Of a stretch of DNA of 27,916 nucleotides, positions 21,479 through 27,916 are shown piece after piece. This DNA is from Clostridia bacterium. GTDB taxonomy: Bacteria; Bacillota; Clostridia; Oscillospirales; CAG-272. Numbering within the stretch: position 1 is the first letter of the stretch; the number at the start of each line of letters is the position of its first letter. The stretch is taken from NCBI GenBank assembly GCA_900768535.1, contig CAAGDE010000121.1, forward strand, positions 1 to 27,916. The letters run 5' to 3'. Below the pieces are notes generated by a model that saw only the letters and a list, made by a program, of their open reading frames with translations, was not told where the DNA came from and did not search any database. The translations under genes were made by a program, and so were the position numbers.

Positions 21479-22667
21479 AGCGGTTTTGTATCAGATCTAC
21501 CCGCTCGGCTTTTGCGGAGCACCGGCGGAGAATGACGGGATTTTGGCGCACCGGCTGGAGAAGATCCGGGAATGGATCCCGCACCTGAAGTGGCTGGGCG
21601 TGGACGGCGTGTATTTCTCGCCGCTGTTTGAATCCGACCGTCACGGCTACGACACGCGGGACTTTTTCCGTGTGGACACCCGTCTGGGGACGAACGATGA
21701 CCTGAAGGCGCTCTGCCGTTCCCTGCATGAAAGCGGGATCCGGGTGATCCTTGACGGCGTGTTCAACCACGTCGGGCGCGGCTGCCCGCAGTTTCAGGAT
21801 GTCCTCCGGAACCGGGAGGCATCGCCGTACCGGGATTGGTTCCACATCGATTTCGGCGGCAACACCTGCTACGGGGACGGCTTTTGGTACGAGGGCTGGG
21901 AGGGGCACTACGAGCTGGTCAGGCTGAATCTGCAGAATCCGGCGGTGCGTGACCACCTGTTTGCGGCGGTGCGCTTCTGGGTGGAGGAATTCGGCATCGA
22001 CGGATTGCGTCTGGACGTGGCGTATTCGCTCGACCGGTCGTTCCTGGAATCCCTGCGCACGTTCTGCGACAGACTGAAGCCGGATTTCCCTCTCATCGGT
22101 GAGGTGCTGTTCGGCGACTATAATCTGCTGGTCAATGACCGGATGCTCCACAGCTGTACCAACTACGAAAACTACAAGAGCCTGTATTCGGCGGTGAATT
22201 CGGACAACCTCTGGGAGCTTTCCTATTCGCTGAACCGCCAGTTCGGTCCGGAGCCGTGGTGCATCTATCGCGGGAAGCATCTGCTGACCTTTGCGGACAA
22301 CCATGACGTGACGCGCATCGCAAGCATCCTGCGTGACCCGGCGCGGCTTCCTCTGGTCTGGGCACTGCTGATGACCGAGCCGGGGGTTCCCACCGTTTAT
22401 TACGGCAGTGAGTGGGGCATTGAGGGACGGAAGGAGGACGGCGACAGCGCCCTGCGTCCCTGCCCCGATGCGCCGGTCCGGAACGCCCTGACCGAGCAGA
22501 TCCGGGAGCTGATCCGAATGCGGAAATCGGACCCCATCTGGTCATACGGCGGTTACCGGAACCTGTCGCAGGGCAACAAAGCATTCACCTTTGCCCGTGA
22601 GCTGGACGGCAGACAGGCAAAAGTGACAGTAGATCTGGATTCCTGCTCATGGAAGGTCGAACAATAA
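21462..22667 (+). CDS. Alpha-amylase family (GH13) glycosidase, cyclomaltodextrinase-like
   Basis: A 401-residue cytoplasmic GH13 enzyme with no signal peptide. The four conserved regions are present: VILDGVFNHVG (95-105), GLRLDVAYSL (181-190, nucleophile D185), LIGEVL (211-216, acid/base E214) and FADNHDVTR (277-285, D282). It is short: after the barrel only about 60 residues follow, so the usual C-terminal beta domain is reduced or missing. The nearest types are maltodextrin-acting cyclomaltodextrinase or neopullulanase enzymes, but substrate is inferred. ATGs at 21462, 21465 and 21471 are in frame; GGGAG at 21451-21455 fits 21462 or 21465. It overlaps the RluA-type gene. Confidence 0.9.
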   Translation: MMWMDEAVLYQIYPLGFCGAPAENDGILAHRLEKIREWIPHLKWLGVDGVYFSPLFESDRHGYDTRDFFRVDTRLGTNDDLKALCRSLHESGIRVILDGVFNHVGRGCPQFQDVLRNREASPYRDWFHIDFGGNTCYGDGFWYEGWEGHYELVRLNLQNPAVRDHLFAAVRFWVEEFGIDGLRLDVAYSLDRSFLESLRTFCDRLKPDFPLIGEVLFGDYNLLVNDRMLHSCTNYENYKSLYSAVNSDNLWELSYSLNRQFGPEPWCIYRGKHLLTFADNHDVTRIASILRDPARLPLVWALLMTEPGVPTVYYGSEWGIEGRKEDGDSALRPCPDAPVRNALTEQIRELIRMRKSDPIWSYGGYRNLSQGNKAFTFARELDGRQAKVTVDLDSCSWKVEQ

Positions 22668-22997
22668 GAAGATTTGTTCCTGCAAAAAACACTCTGTTTG
22701 ACCCAAAGTGGGAAGACTAATACGGGGAAGGTTGCGTAAGGTGGTGCGCCCGCCGATTTCGCCCTCATCCGGCACTGGCGTGCCACCTTCCCCACCCGGG
22801 GGAAGGCTTTTTCGGCTGTGCAAATTTTTACTGTTCTACTTCTCGATTTTACAGGCAAATCTGTGCTGTATTTAACGGTTGCAGGTTGCCAAAGGTAGCC
22901 TTCCCATTCTCAGGGGAAGGATTTTTGCGTGCGCAAAAACGAGACGGATCGCTGTGCCGCGATAATTAGGGGTACTTTCAAAATTTTCTCCTACCCA
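22668..22997. other. Non-coding region with REP-like hairpins
   Basis: No gene is supported. The part at 22755-22815 holds two neighbouring hairpins, GGCAC/GTGCC (22771-22784) and CCTTCCCC/GGGGAAGG (22786-22806), preceded by GCCCTCATCC, a pattern I recall as an abundant dispersed repeat in gut Clostridia. A second GCCTTCCC...GGGGAAGG hairpin (22899-22920) is followed at once by an 8-bp inverted repeat TTTTTGCG/CGCAAAAA (22923-22940). The two may be the ends of one composite element of about 200 bp. Confidence 0.6.
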
Positions 22998-23081
22998 CCC
23001 CTTATTAAAAGTTCTTGAAATTCTTAAAAACTTCTTCGGGGAAGTTTTTAAGCAGGGTTTGGGACAGAGTCCCAAGGTCTT
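22998..23081. repeat. Five-hairpin repeat element, truncated half copy
   Basis: Only the right half is present. AAAAGTTCTTGAAATTCTT (23007-23025) corresponds to the stretch before H4. H4 is replaced by a different but equally paired stem (CTTAAAAACTTC/GAAGTTTTTAAG, 23023-23052), and H5 is present (TTGGGAC/GTCCCAA, 23059-23075) with the terminal AAGGTCTT (to 23081). H1, H2 and a clear H3 are missing. The TAA stop codon of the minus-strand isomerase gene (23082-23080) overlaps the last bases of the element. Confidence 0.85.
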
Positions 23082-23985
23082 ACCTTGTTTTCTTTCTTTC
23101 CACCTCACCAGCCAGGTAGCGGGCGGTGGCGGCGGCGTATTTCAGGTAGGCGGGGAGCAGGTCGGCGGGGAGCTTTCCGGCGAGGTAGTTCAGCTCCAGC
23201 GTGATATCGCCGTCATAGTCGATTTCCGCCAGTGCATCGGTCGTTTTCTCCCAGTTCACGCGGGCGGAGGGGCACTGGAACGGCATGGAATGGAGGTCGC
23301 CGGCACCGTCATTGTCGTGGACATGGAGCGCGTGCAGATGCCTGTGTCCCAGGGCGCGGATTACCTCGGCAGGAGAGTGATCGGTCAGCGTGCAGTGCCC
23401 GATGTCCAGGCAGGCGACAAACCATTCGGGGTCAAGCATTTCCATGTAGGAGAGGAACTCCGACGGGTTGGCGCAGGGGGAATCGACAATGTTCTTGCCG
23501 TAGCGGTTCATCTGCCACATATTCTCCACCCCCACGCGGATGCCGTATTCGCGGCAATGGGGGAGCAGGGAGGTGTAAAACGTGCGGTTCATTTCCTGCA
23601 GTGCGGCGGCGTTCCCGTTCCAGTGCAGATGCTGCTGCGGGTGAACGACAATCGTTTTCGCACCGACAATGGCGGCAATCTCCATGGCGCGGCGGAGCTT
23701 ATCCGGTATGGTCCGGTTGGCGGCAATCCATTCCGGCGTGGTGTCGGGGTAGGAGGAGGGGAACGGCGCGTGGGACTGATTGCAGACAATGCCGCATTCG
23801 TTTGCAATGTGCCGCAGCTCGCGTGCGTGCTTTTCGTAGCCGGGAGCGTTGAAGGGGTGATCGTCGGCTTTCATGCCGAACAGCGACAGATCAAAGCAGT
23901 CAAAGCCGGCATCATGCGTCAGTCGGATGGCGTCACCCGCGGCTTCCGGCGCGGGGAAAAAATCGGTATTGGTGGATATTTTCAT
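23080..23985 (-). CDS. Sugar phosphate isomerase/epimerase-like TIM-barrel protein
   Basis: A 301-residue protein of the xylose isomerase-like (AP endonuclease 2) superfamily. Likely metal ligands are the glutamate in GVENMW, D and H in CLDIGHC, the histidines in HALHVHDNDG, and the glutamate in ITLELN. The N-terminal MKISTNTDFF and the TIVVHPQQH strand are typical. Members isomerise or epimerise keto sugars or act on inositol derivatives; the substrate here is unknown. AGGAG lies 10 bases before the ATG at 23985, with a promoter at 24018-24046. The stop overlaps the half repeat element. It is divergent from the aspartate kinase gene. Confidence 0.87.
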   Translation of the reverse strand: MKISTNTDFFPAPEAAGDAIRLTHDAGFDCFDLSLFGMKADDHPFNAPGYEKHARELRHIANECGIVCNQSHAPFPSSYPDTTPEWIAANRTIPDKLRRAMEIAAIVGAKTIVVHPQQHLHWNGNAAALQEMNRTFYTSLLPHCREYGIRVGVENMWQMNRYGKNIVDSPCANPSEFLSYMEMLDPEWFVACLDIGHCTLTDHSPAEVIRALGHRHLHALHVHDNDGAGDLHSMPFQCPSARVNWEKTTDALAEIDYDGDITLELNYLAGKLPADLLPAYLKYAAATARYLAGEVERKKTR

Positions 23986-24017
23986 CTTCGGTGTGCTCCT
24001 TTATGTCTGATGTTACC

Positions 24018-24046
24018 ATTATAACACATTTTTCCTTCCGATGCAA
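24018..24046 (-). promoter_or_regulatory. Promoter of the isomerase-like gene
   Basis: On the minus strand, TTGCAT (24046-24041) and TATAAT (24023-24018) are separated by 17 bp; the -10 box is perfect, the -35 box weak. The leader is short, about 25 nt. Confidence 0.65.
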
Positions 24047-24160
24047 CGGGAAATCGGCTGATTTTTTTGTTTTTTGGTCGGCATTTTCATCCGTACGGAC
24101 CGGCAATTTCGGCAAGCCTGACAAAAAACAGATCAATTTGCCAAACAAAGGAAAAAAATC

Positions 24161-24189
24161 TTGACAAACCGACAAAAATCGCATATAAT
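24161..24189 (+). promoter_or_regulatory. Consensus sigma-A promoter of the aspartate kinase gene
   Basis: TTGACA at 24161-24166 and TATAAT at 24184-24189 match the consensus exactly with a 17-bp spacer. The leader to the ATG at 24226 is only about 30 nt, so no lysine riboswitch fits there. Confidence 0.92.
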
Positions 24190-24225
24190 ATCAGTATGAA
24201 GAGAAAAAACGGAAAGAGGAGCATT

Positions 24226-25545
24226 ATGGGAATCAAAACAGTCAAATTCGGCGGGTCCTCCCTGGCGGACGCACAGCATTTCCGCCGGGTTGCGGAGATC
24301 GTGCGGGCGGATCCGGCGCGCAGATATGTGGTGGCATCGGCGCCGGGAAAACGGAACCCGGACGATACCAAGGTCACGGATATGCTTTACCGGTGCTATG
24401 AAAAGGCACGGGCGCGGGAGGATATCACCGAGGATTTTGAACGCATTGCCGAGCGGTATCAGACAATCATCCGCGAGCTGGGACTGGATTTTGATATCTC
24501 CGGGGAGCTGGCATATATCTGTGACGGAATCAACCACCACACCGGACGCGACTTTGCCGCAAGCCGGGGGGAATATCTCTCCTCCCTGATTCTGGCAAAG
24601 TACCTCAGGTATGACTTCATCGATGCGGAGTCGGTCATCTTTTTCAAGGATAACGGCGCCTTTGACAGCGAAAAAACGCATCACGTCCTGCAGGAAGAGC
24701 TGAAACAGCATGAGCGGGCGGTGATTCCCGGCTTCTATGGCGTCATGCCGAACGGAACGATCAAGACCTTTTCGCGCGGCGGCTCGGACGTGACCGGCTC
24801 GATTGTCGCGGAGGCGGCGGAGGCGGAGCTGTACGAAAACTGGACGGACGTTTCCGGGTGCCTGATGGCGGATCCGCGCATTGTGGACAATCCCCGCCCC
24901 ATCCGCACCGTGACCTACCGGGAGCTGCGGGAGCTTTCCTACATGGGCGCGTCGGTTCTGCACGAGGAGGCGATCTTCCCGGTGCGCGCGGCGGGCATTC
25001 CGATCAACATCCGCAACACGAACGACACGTCCGCGCCGGGCACCCTGATTGTTGCGGGAACGAACGAATACGATGCACAGACGGTGATTACCGGAATTGC
25101 CGGAAAGAAGGGCTTTTCGGTCATTACCATTGAAAAGGATCTGATGAACGCCGAAATCGGGCTGGGGAGAAAGGTGCTGGATGTTCTGGAGGACAACGAG
25201 ATTTCCTTTGAGCATCTGCCCTCCGGCGTGGATACCATGAGCGTGATTGTGGCAAGCAGTGAATTGGAAGGGAGACGCGAAAAGCTGATTGCTTCCATCA
25301 ACCGCATCTGCCGCCCCGACAGCATTGTCTGTGAGGACGGGCTGGCACTGCTGGCAGTCGTCGGACGCGGCATGGTCAAGGCAAGGGGAACTGCGGCGCG
25401 GGTGTTTGACGCCATTTCGGGCGCCGGGGTCAATATCCGCATGATCGACCAGGGCTCCAGCGAGCTGAATATCATCGTCGGCGTGGAGGAGAAGGACCTG
25501 GAGCGCGCACTCCGGGCAATCTATCGGGAGTTTGTGAAGGACTGA
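24226..25545 (+). CDS. Aspartate kinase (aspartokinase, YclM/ThrD-like class)
   Basis: A 439-residue monofunctional aspartokinase that phosphorylates aspartate, the first step to lysine, threonine, methionine and diaminopimelate. The N-terminal kinase domain has VKFGGSSLADA (6-16), VVASAPGKRNPDDTKVTD, TFSRGGSDVTGS and SGCLMADPRI. Two ACT-type regulatory domains fill the last third (GFSVITIEKD and LALLAVVGRGMV onwards, with INIRMIDQGSSELNII). Similarity is to the AKIII/YclM class, so feedback by lysine or threonine is likely but the effector cannot be read from sequence. The ATG at 24226 follows AAAGAGG; an ATG at 24196 lies too close to the promoter to be used. A strong terminator follows at 25558. 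Confidence 0.94.
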   Translation: MGIKTVKFGGSSLADAQHFRRVAEIVRADPARRYVVASAPGKRNPDDTKVTDMLYRCYEKARAREDITEDFERIAERYQTIIRELGLDFDISGELAYICDGINHHTGRDFAASRGEYLSSLILAKYLRYDFIDAESVIFFKDNGAFDSEKTHHVLQEELKQHERAVIPGFYGVMPNGTIKTFSRGGSDVTGSIVAEAAEAELYENWTDVSGCLMADPRIVDNPRPIRTVTYRELRELSYMGASVLHEEAIFPVRAAGIPINIRNTNDTSAPGTLIVAGTNEYDAQTVITGIAGKKGFSVITIEKDLMNAEIGLGRKVLDVLEDNEISFEHLPSGVDTMSVIVASSELEGRREKLIASINRICRPDSIVCEDGLALLAVVGRGMVKARGTAARVFDAISGAGVNIRMIDQGSSELNIIVGVEEKDLERALRAIYREFVKD

Positions 25546-25557
25546 GGTGCCGTCGCC

Positions 25558-25602
25558 GATGCCGCTCTGCCGTAAAAAATGCGGCGGACGGCATCTTTTT
25601 TT
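25558..25602 (+). terminator. Strong intrinsic terminator of the aspartate kinase gene
   Basis: GATGCCG (25558-25564) pairs with CGGCATC (25589-25595), and TCTGCCG (25566-25572) with CGGCGGA (25582-25588), followed by seven T. It starts 12 bp after the stop codon. Confidence 0.93.
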
Positions 25603-25616
25603 GCTGGAATTCTGTC

Positions 25617-25634
25617 ATATCCGGATCCGGATAT
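25617..25634. promoter_or_regulatory. 18-bp perfect palindrome upstream of the ECF-like sigma gene
   Basis: ATATCCGGATCCGGATAT is a perfect palindrome 44 bp before the ATG at 25679, between the aspartate kinase terminator and the sigma gene. It is the right size for a dimeric regulator site. No clear sigma-A promoter is visible in the gap, so the sigma factor may drive its own gene. Confidence 0.55.
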
Positions 25635-25678
25635 CGACTGTATCAGTGGAGGAAGTACCGGACGGGGAAGGGGACACT

Positions 25679-26236
25679 ATGGACGACAAGAGAATCGTGG
25701 AGCTGCTGCTGGAACGCTCGGAGACCGCTTTGCACGAGGTGTCCGTGCGGTATGCGGGGGTGTGCCGGGGGGTGCTGCGCAGTCTGCTGAACGACCCGCG
25801 CGATGTGGAGGAATGCCTTGACGATGTGCTGCTGGCACTCTGGAACAGCGTTCCGCCGAATCAGCCGCGCAATCTGAACACCTATATCTGCCGGCTTGCG
25901 CGGAGGACGGGAATTGACCGTCTGCGCTACAACACCCGGCAGAAACGGAACGCCGTATGGACGGTGATGCTCTCGGAGCTGGGGGACAGTCTGCCCGATG
26001 AGACCCCGCAGACGGGGCGGGCGGACGCCGGACGGCTGGGGGCGGTGCTGACGGCATTTCTGAACGGGCTGGACGCCGAAACGAGGGTGCTGTTCCTGCG
26101 GCGGTATGTGTATGCGGAGACGGTCCCGGAGCTTGCCGCACGGTTCGGCATCAGCGAAAACCACACCTCGGTCAGGCTTTATCGCGCAAGGAAAAAGCTG
26201 AAAACCGTTTTGGAAAAGGAGGGAATCGGAATATGA
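25679..26236 (+). CDS. ECF-like RNA polymerase sigma factor
   Basis: A 185-residue sigma-70 family protein with regions 2 and 4 only. Region 2 is at about 15-85 (DPRDVEECLDDVLLALWNSV, then NLNTYICRLARRTGIDRLRY). Region 4 is at about 125-180 (LDAETRVLFLRRYVYAET, then VPELAARFGISENHTSVRLY). The ATG at 25679 follows GAAGGGG by about six bases; the longer frame from 25547 overlaps the terminator and is unlikely. Its stop overlaps the start of the following membrane protein gene as ATGA, the usual arrangement of an ECF sigma factor and its anti-sigma factor. It probably responds to an envelope signal. Its target promoters are unknown. Confidence 0.88.
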   Translation: MDDKRIVELLLERSETALHEVSVRYAGVCRGVLRSLLNDPRDVEECLDDVLLALWNSVPPNQPRNLNTYICRLARRTGIDRLRYNTRQKRNAVWTVMLSELGDSLPDETPQTGRADAGRLGAVLTAFLNGLDAETRVLFLRRYVYAETVPELAARFGISENHTSVRLYRARKKLKTVLEKEGIGI

Positions 26237-27693
26237 AGGAGAACCGAAACGAGAGACTGTCGGACGCTCTGGCAGGCACGGATGACCGGCTGCTTGCCAA
26301 GGCATGGGACACGGACAGCCCGGAAAAACTGCGCGCGTACCGCAAACAGGTGCGCGCGGCACGGCGGCGGAAGCGGCTGGCGTGTGCCTGTGCGGCTGCA
26401 GCGGCGGCGATTCTGCTGGTCACGGTCGGTGTCCGGATGCAGAAAAGGGGATGGATTCTTCCCGGCGGGCAGACCACCGCAACGGGGGACGGCTCCCGGC
26501 TTCCCGATTCGGACGGGCTTCTGCCTCCGCCGGAATCGGGGGTTGTCATCGATTCCATGGATAAGGTCAACTACTACGGCGCAAAGCGGATGCTGGAGAG
26601 CGGGGGACACCGGGCGCAGGCACTGGCGGACACCCGGCGGGAGACAGCCGCGGACGGCTCGGAGGATACGCCGGACGGGGATCCGGGCGACATGGGTGTC
26701 CGGGATGTGATCGGCTCGGAGGATCTGAGCGGCTACACCTTCACCATCAAAACCGCAATCCGGTTTGCGGTCACCGTTGCGGAGGATGACCCGTTCCTGA
26801 CGGAAAAGGTCGGCGCGGGCGTGGCGGAGGTCGTGCTGACCGATCTGAATTTCGGCATCAACTCGCTGACGGTGATGACCTTCCGGCACGGCGATCGCTT
26901 CTTTTCCTGCACGACCGAGAGCTACTCCCTGGAAGACGGAGAAAATCTGTTCGGGACCCATCTGTACGTCAAGGACTTTTGCTTTTACAAGGATCTGACG
27001 CAGGGCGTCCGCCTGTTCCGGGTCACCTATGACCGGGAAAACGAGCAGATCACCGCCATGAAATGGAGCCCCTACAACCGCATTCAAAGCCAGGCGCCGG
27101 TTTACACGGTGCAGATCAACGAGGGCGGAACGCAGGTCATACACGGCAGCTACAGCTTTACCGTGGACGATCTGAAACGCTACTACGGCGGGCAGACCGG
27201 GACGGAGCCGGCGGATTCCGACAGCACACAGACGTCCGGCGGTACGGATCCGCTGACGCCGGATGAAAAAGGCGCGCTGAAGGTTCGCTCCGGTGCAAAT
27301 CACATTACGGTGCCGGGATACCTGATCCGAAGAGAAGCGCCGGACGAAAACGGGGAATGGTACGAGCAGGTGTCCGCCGTCGGCGGCGCGTATGAACGGT
27401 TGCTTGCCGGAAACGCAGAGATGCCCGTCCTGACGTATGACGGAGCGCTGACGTTCCTTCTGCCGGCGCACGCGTCGGTGGAGTCCGTCCGTGTGTATGA
27501 GCGGACTGCGGGCGGGGAATATGTACAGGAATCCGCGACAGACCGGCCGGACGGCGAATTTTCCGTTGCTCCGGGCGGAGGGACGCGATACGTGATCGTT
27601 TCGGTGCGGTGGAATGATCGTTATATCGAAGCGGATGAAAGATACGCATACCGCAGCATCGAGTATCTGTTCTGCATCCGTTTGGCGGAATGA
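26233..27693 (+). CDS. Single-pass membrane protein, probable anti-sigma partner with large ectodomain
   Basis: A 486-residue protein. The cytoplasmic N-terminus (about 1-47; KENRNERLSDALAGTDDRLLAKA and an RRRKR stop-transfer stretch) is followed by one transmembrane helix (about 48-68). About 415 extracytoplasmic residues follow, including acidic linkers (GSEDTPDGDPGDMG; GTEPADSDSTQTSGGTD) and two beta-rich parts. There is no zinc anti-sigma (ZAS) motif, and I recognise no named domain in the ectodomain. The start overlaps the sigma gene by ATGA with GAGGGAA upstream, which is the main reason to infer an anti-sigma role. The ectodomain may sense an envelope ligand. A terminator follows at 27762. 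Confidence 0.72.
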   Translation: MKENRNERLSDALAGTDDRLLAKAWDTDSPEKLRAYRKQVRAARRRKRLACACAAAAAAILLVTVGVRMQKRGWILPGGQTTATGDGSRLPDSDGLLPPPESGVVIDSMDKVNYYGAKRMLESGGHRAQALADTRRETAADGSEDTPDGDPGDMGVRDVIGSEDLSGYTFTIKTAIRFAVTVAEDDPFLTEKVGAGVAEVVLTDLNFGINSLTVMTFRHGDRFFSCTTESYSLEDGENLFGTHLYVKDFCFYKDLTQGVRLFRVTYDRENEQITAMKWSPYNRIQSQAPVYTVQINEGGTQVIHGSYSFTVDDLKRYYGGQTGTEPADSDSTQTSGGTDPLTPDEKGALKVRSGANHITVPGYLIRREAPDENGEWYEQVSAVGGAYERLLAGNAEMPVLTYDGALTFLLPAHASVESVRVYERTAGGEYVQESATDRPDGEFSVAPGGGTRYVIVSVRWNDRYIEADERYAYRSIEYLFCIRLAE

Positions 27694-27761
27694 CGCCGCA
27701 GGAGCCCCTCGGAGAGGAAGGCGGCGCGTCCGGAATTGCATGGACCGTGAGAAGATACGAA

Positions 27762-27800
27762 AAAGTGCCTATGTTCTGTGACATGGGCACTTTATTTTTT
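27762..27800 (+). terminator. Intrinsic terminator of the sigma/anti-sigma pair
   Basis: AAAGTGCCTATGT (27762-27774) pairs with ACATGGGCACTTT (27781-27793, one G-T), followed by ATTTTTT. The remaining 116 bp of the window show no gene. Confidence 0.88.
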
Positions 27801-27916
27801 GGCGGCTTGGGCGGTTATAACAGAAAAGCGCACTGCCAGTCAAAGCTCCGTTGCCAAAGCCGCGTTGAGACAAAAACGGGAGGTGTTTCTGTCGCGGAAT
27901 TTGCTATTCTAAGAAA

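Noticed and set aside
24190..24225. Lysine riboswitch ahead of aspartate kinase
   Set aside because: Only about 30 nt lie between the consensus promoter and the start codon, far too short.

Overview
The window looks like chromosome of a G+C-rich, endospore-forming member of the Bacillota, class Clostridia, most likely a gut-type Oscillospirales relative. This rests on an intact spoIIAA-spoIIAB-sigF operon, an AbrB-type regulator, RNase J, a TagA-type glycosyltransferase, a DUF4830 protein, an archaeal-type prolyl-tRNA synthetase, and Shine-Dalgarno and sigma-A promoter sequences of low-GC Gram-positive type inside G+C-rich coding DNA. The placement below class is inference. I see no rRNA, tRNA, CRISPR array, prophage or transposase gene.

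Layout. 1-279 is non-coding with a perfect 25-bp inverted repeat. 280-3509 (-) is a three-gene envelope operon (SPFH protein, zinc-ribbon membrane protein, TPM-domain protein) matching the YdjI/YdjG/YdjH partners of PspA in Bacillus, but with no pspA here. 3764-5321 (+) is the spoIIA operon. 5450-9523 (-) holds an M48 membrane metallopeptidase, gap and a WecG/TagA/CpsF glycosyltransferase. 9677-13571 (+) holds proS, a small two-TM protein, a RodA/FtsW-type SEDS protein and a DUF4830 protein. 13802-19309 (-) holds a zinc-ribbon protein, a large membrane-anchored foldase-like protein, RNase J and an 87-aa tail-anchored protein. An AbrB-like regulator (19548, +) is divergent from the latter. 20027-22667 carries birA (-) and the divergent pair RluA-type pseudouridine synthase and GH13 enzyme (+). 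23080-23985 (-) is a sugar isomerase-like TIM barrel. 24226-27693 (+) is aspartate kinase, then an ECF-like sigma factor overlapping a membrane protein that is probably its anti-sigma partner.

The most unusual signal is non-coding. Two ~230-bp elements (13570-13795, 19793-20022) and a half copy (about 22998-23081) are built as five consecutive hairpins. They share ends and hairpin order, show paired (compensatory) base changes in their stems, sit only between converging genes, and begin exactly at or within a few bases of flanking stop codons. Other structures of note are a long hairpin that buries the ribosome-binding site of the DUF4830 gene, a terminator-like hairpin in the rodA leader, divergent promoters around abrB, and an 18-bp palindrome before the ECF sigma gene.

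Functional themes: cell envelope (YdjGHI-like operon, TagA, RodA, foldase-like protein, ECF pair), sporulation commitment (SpoIIA, AbrB family), RNA handling (RNase J, RluA) and central metabolism (GAPDH, aspartate kinase, GH13, BirA).
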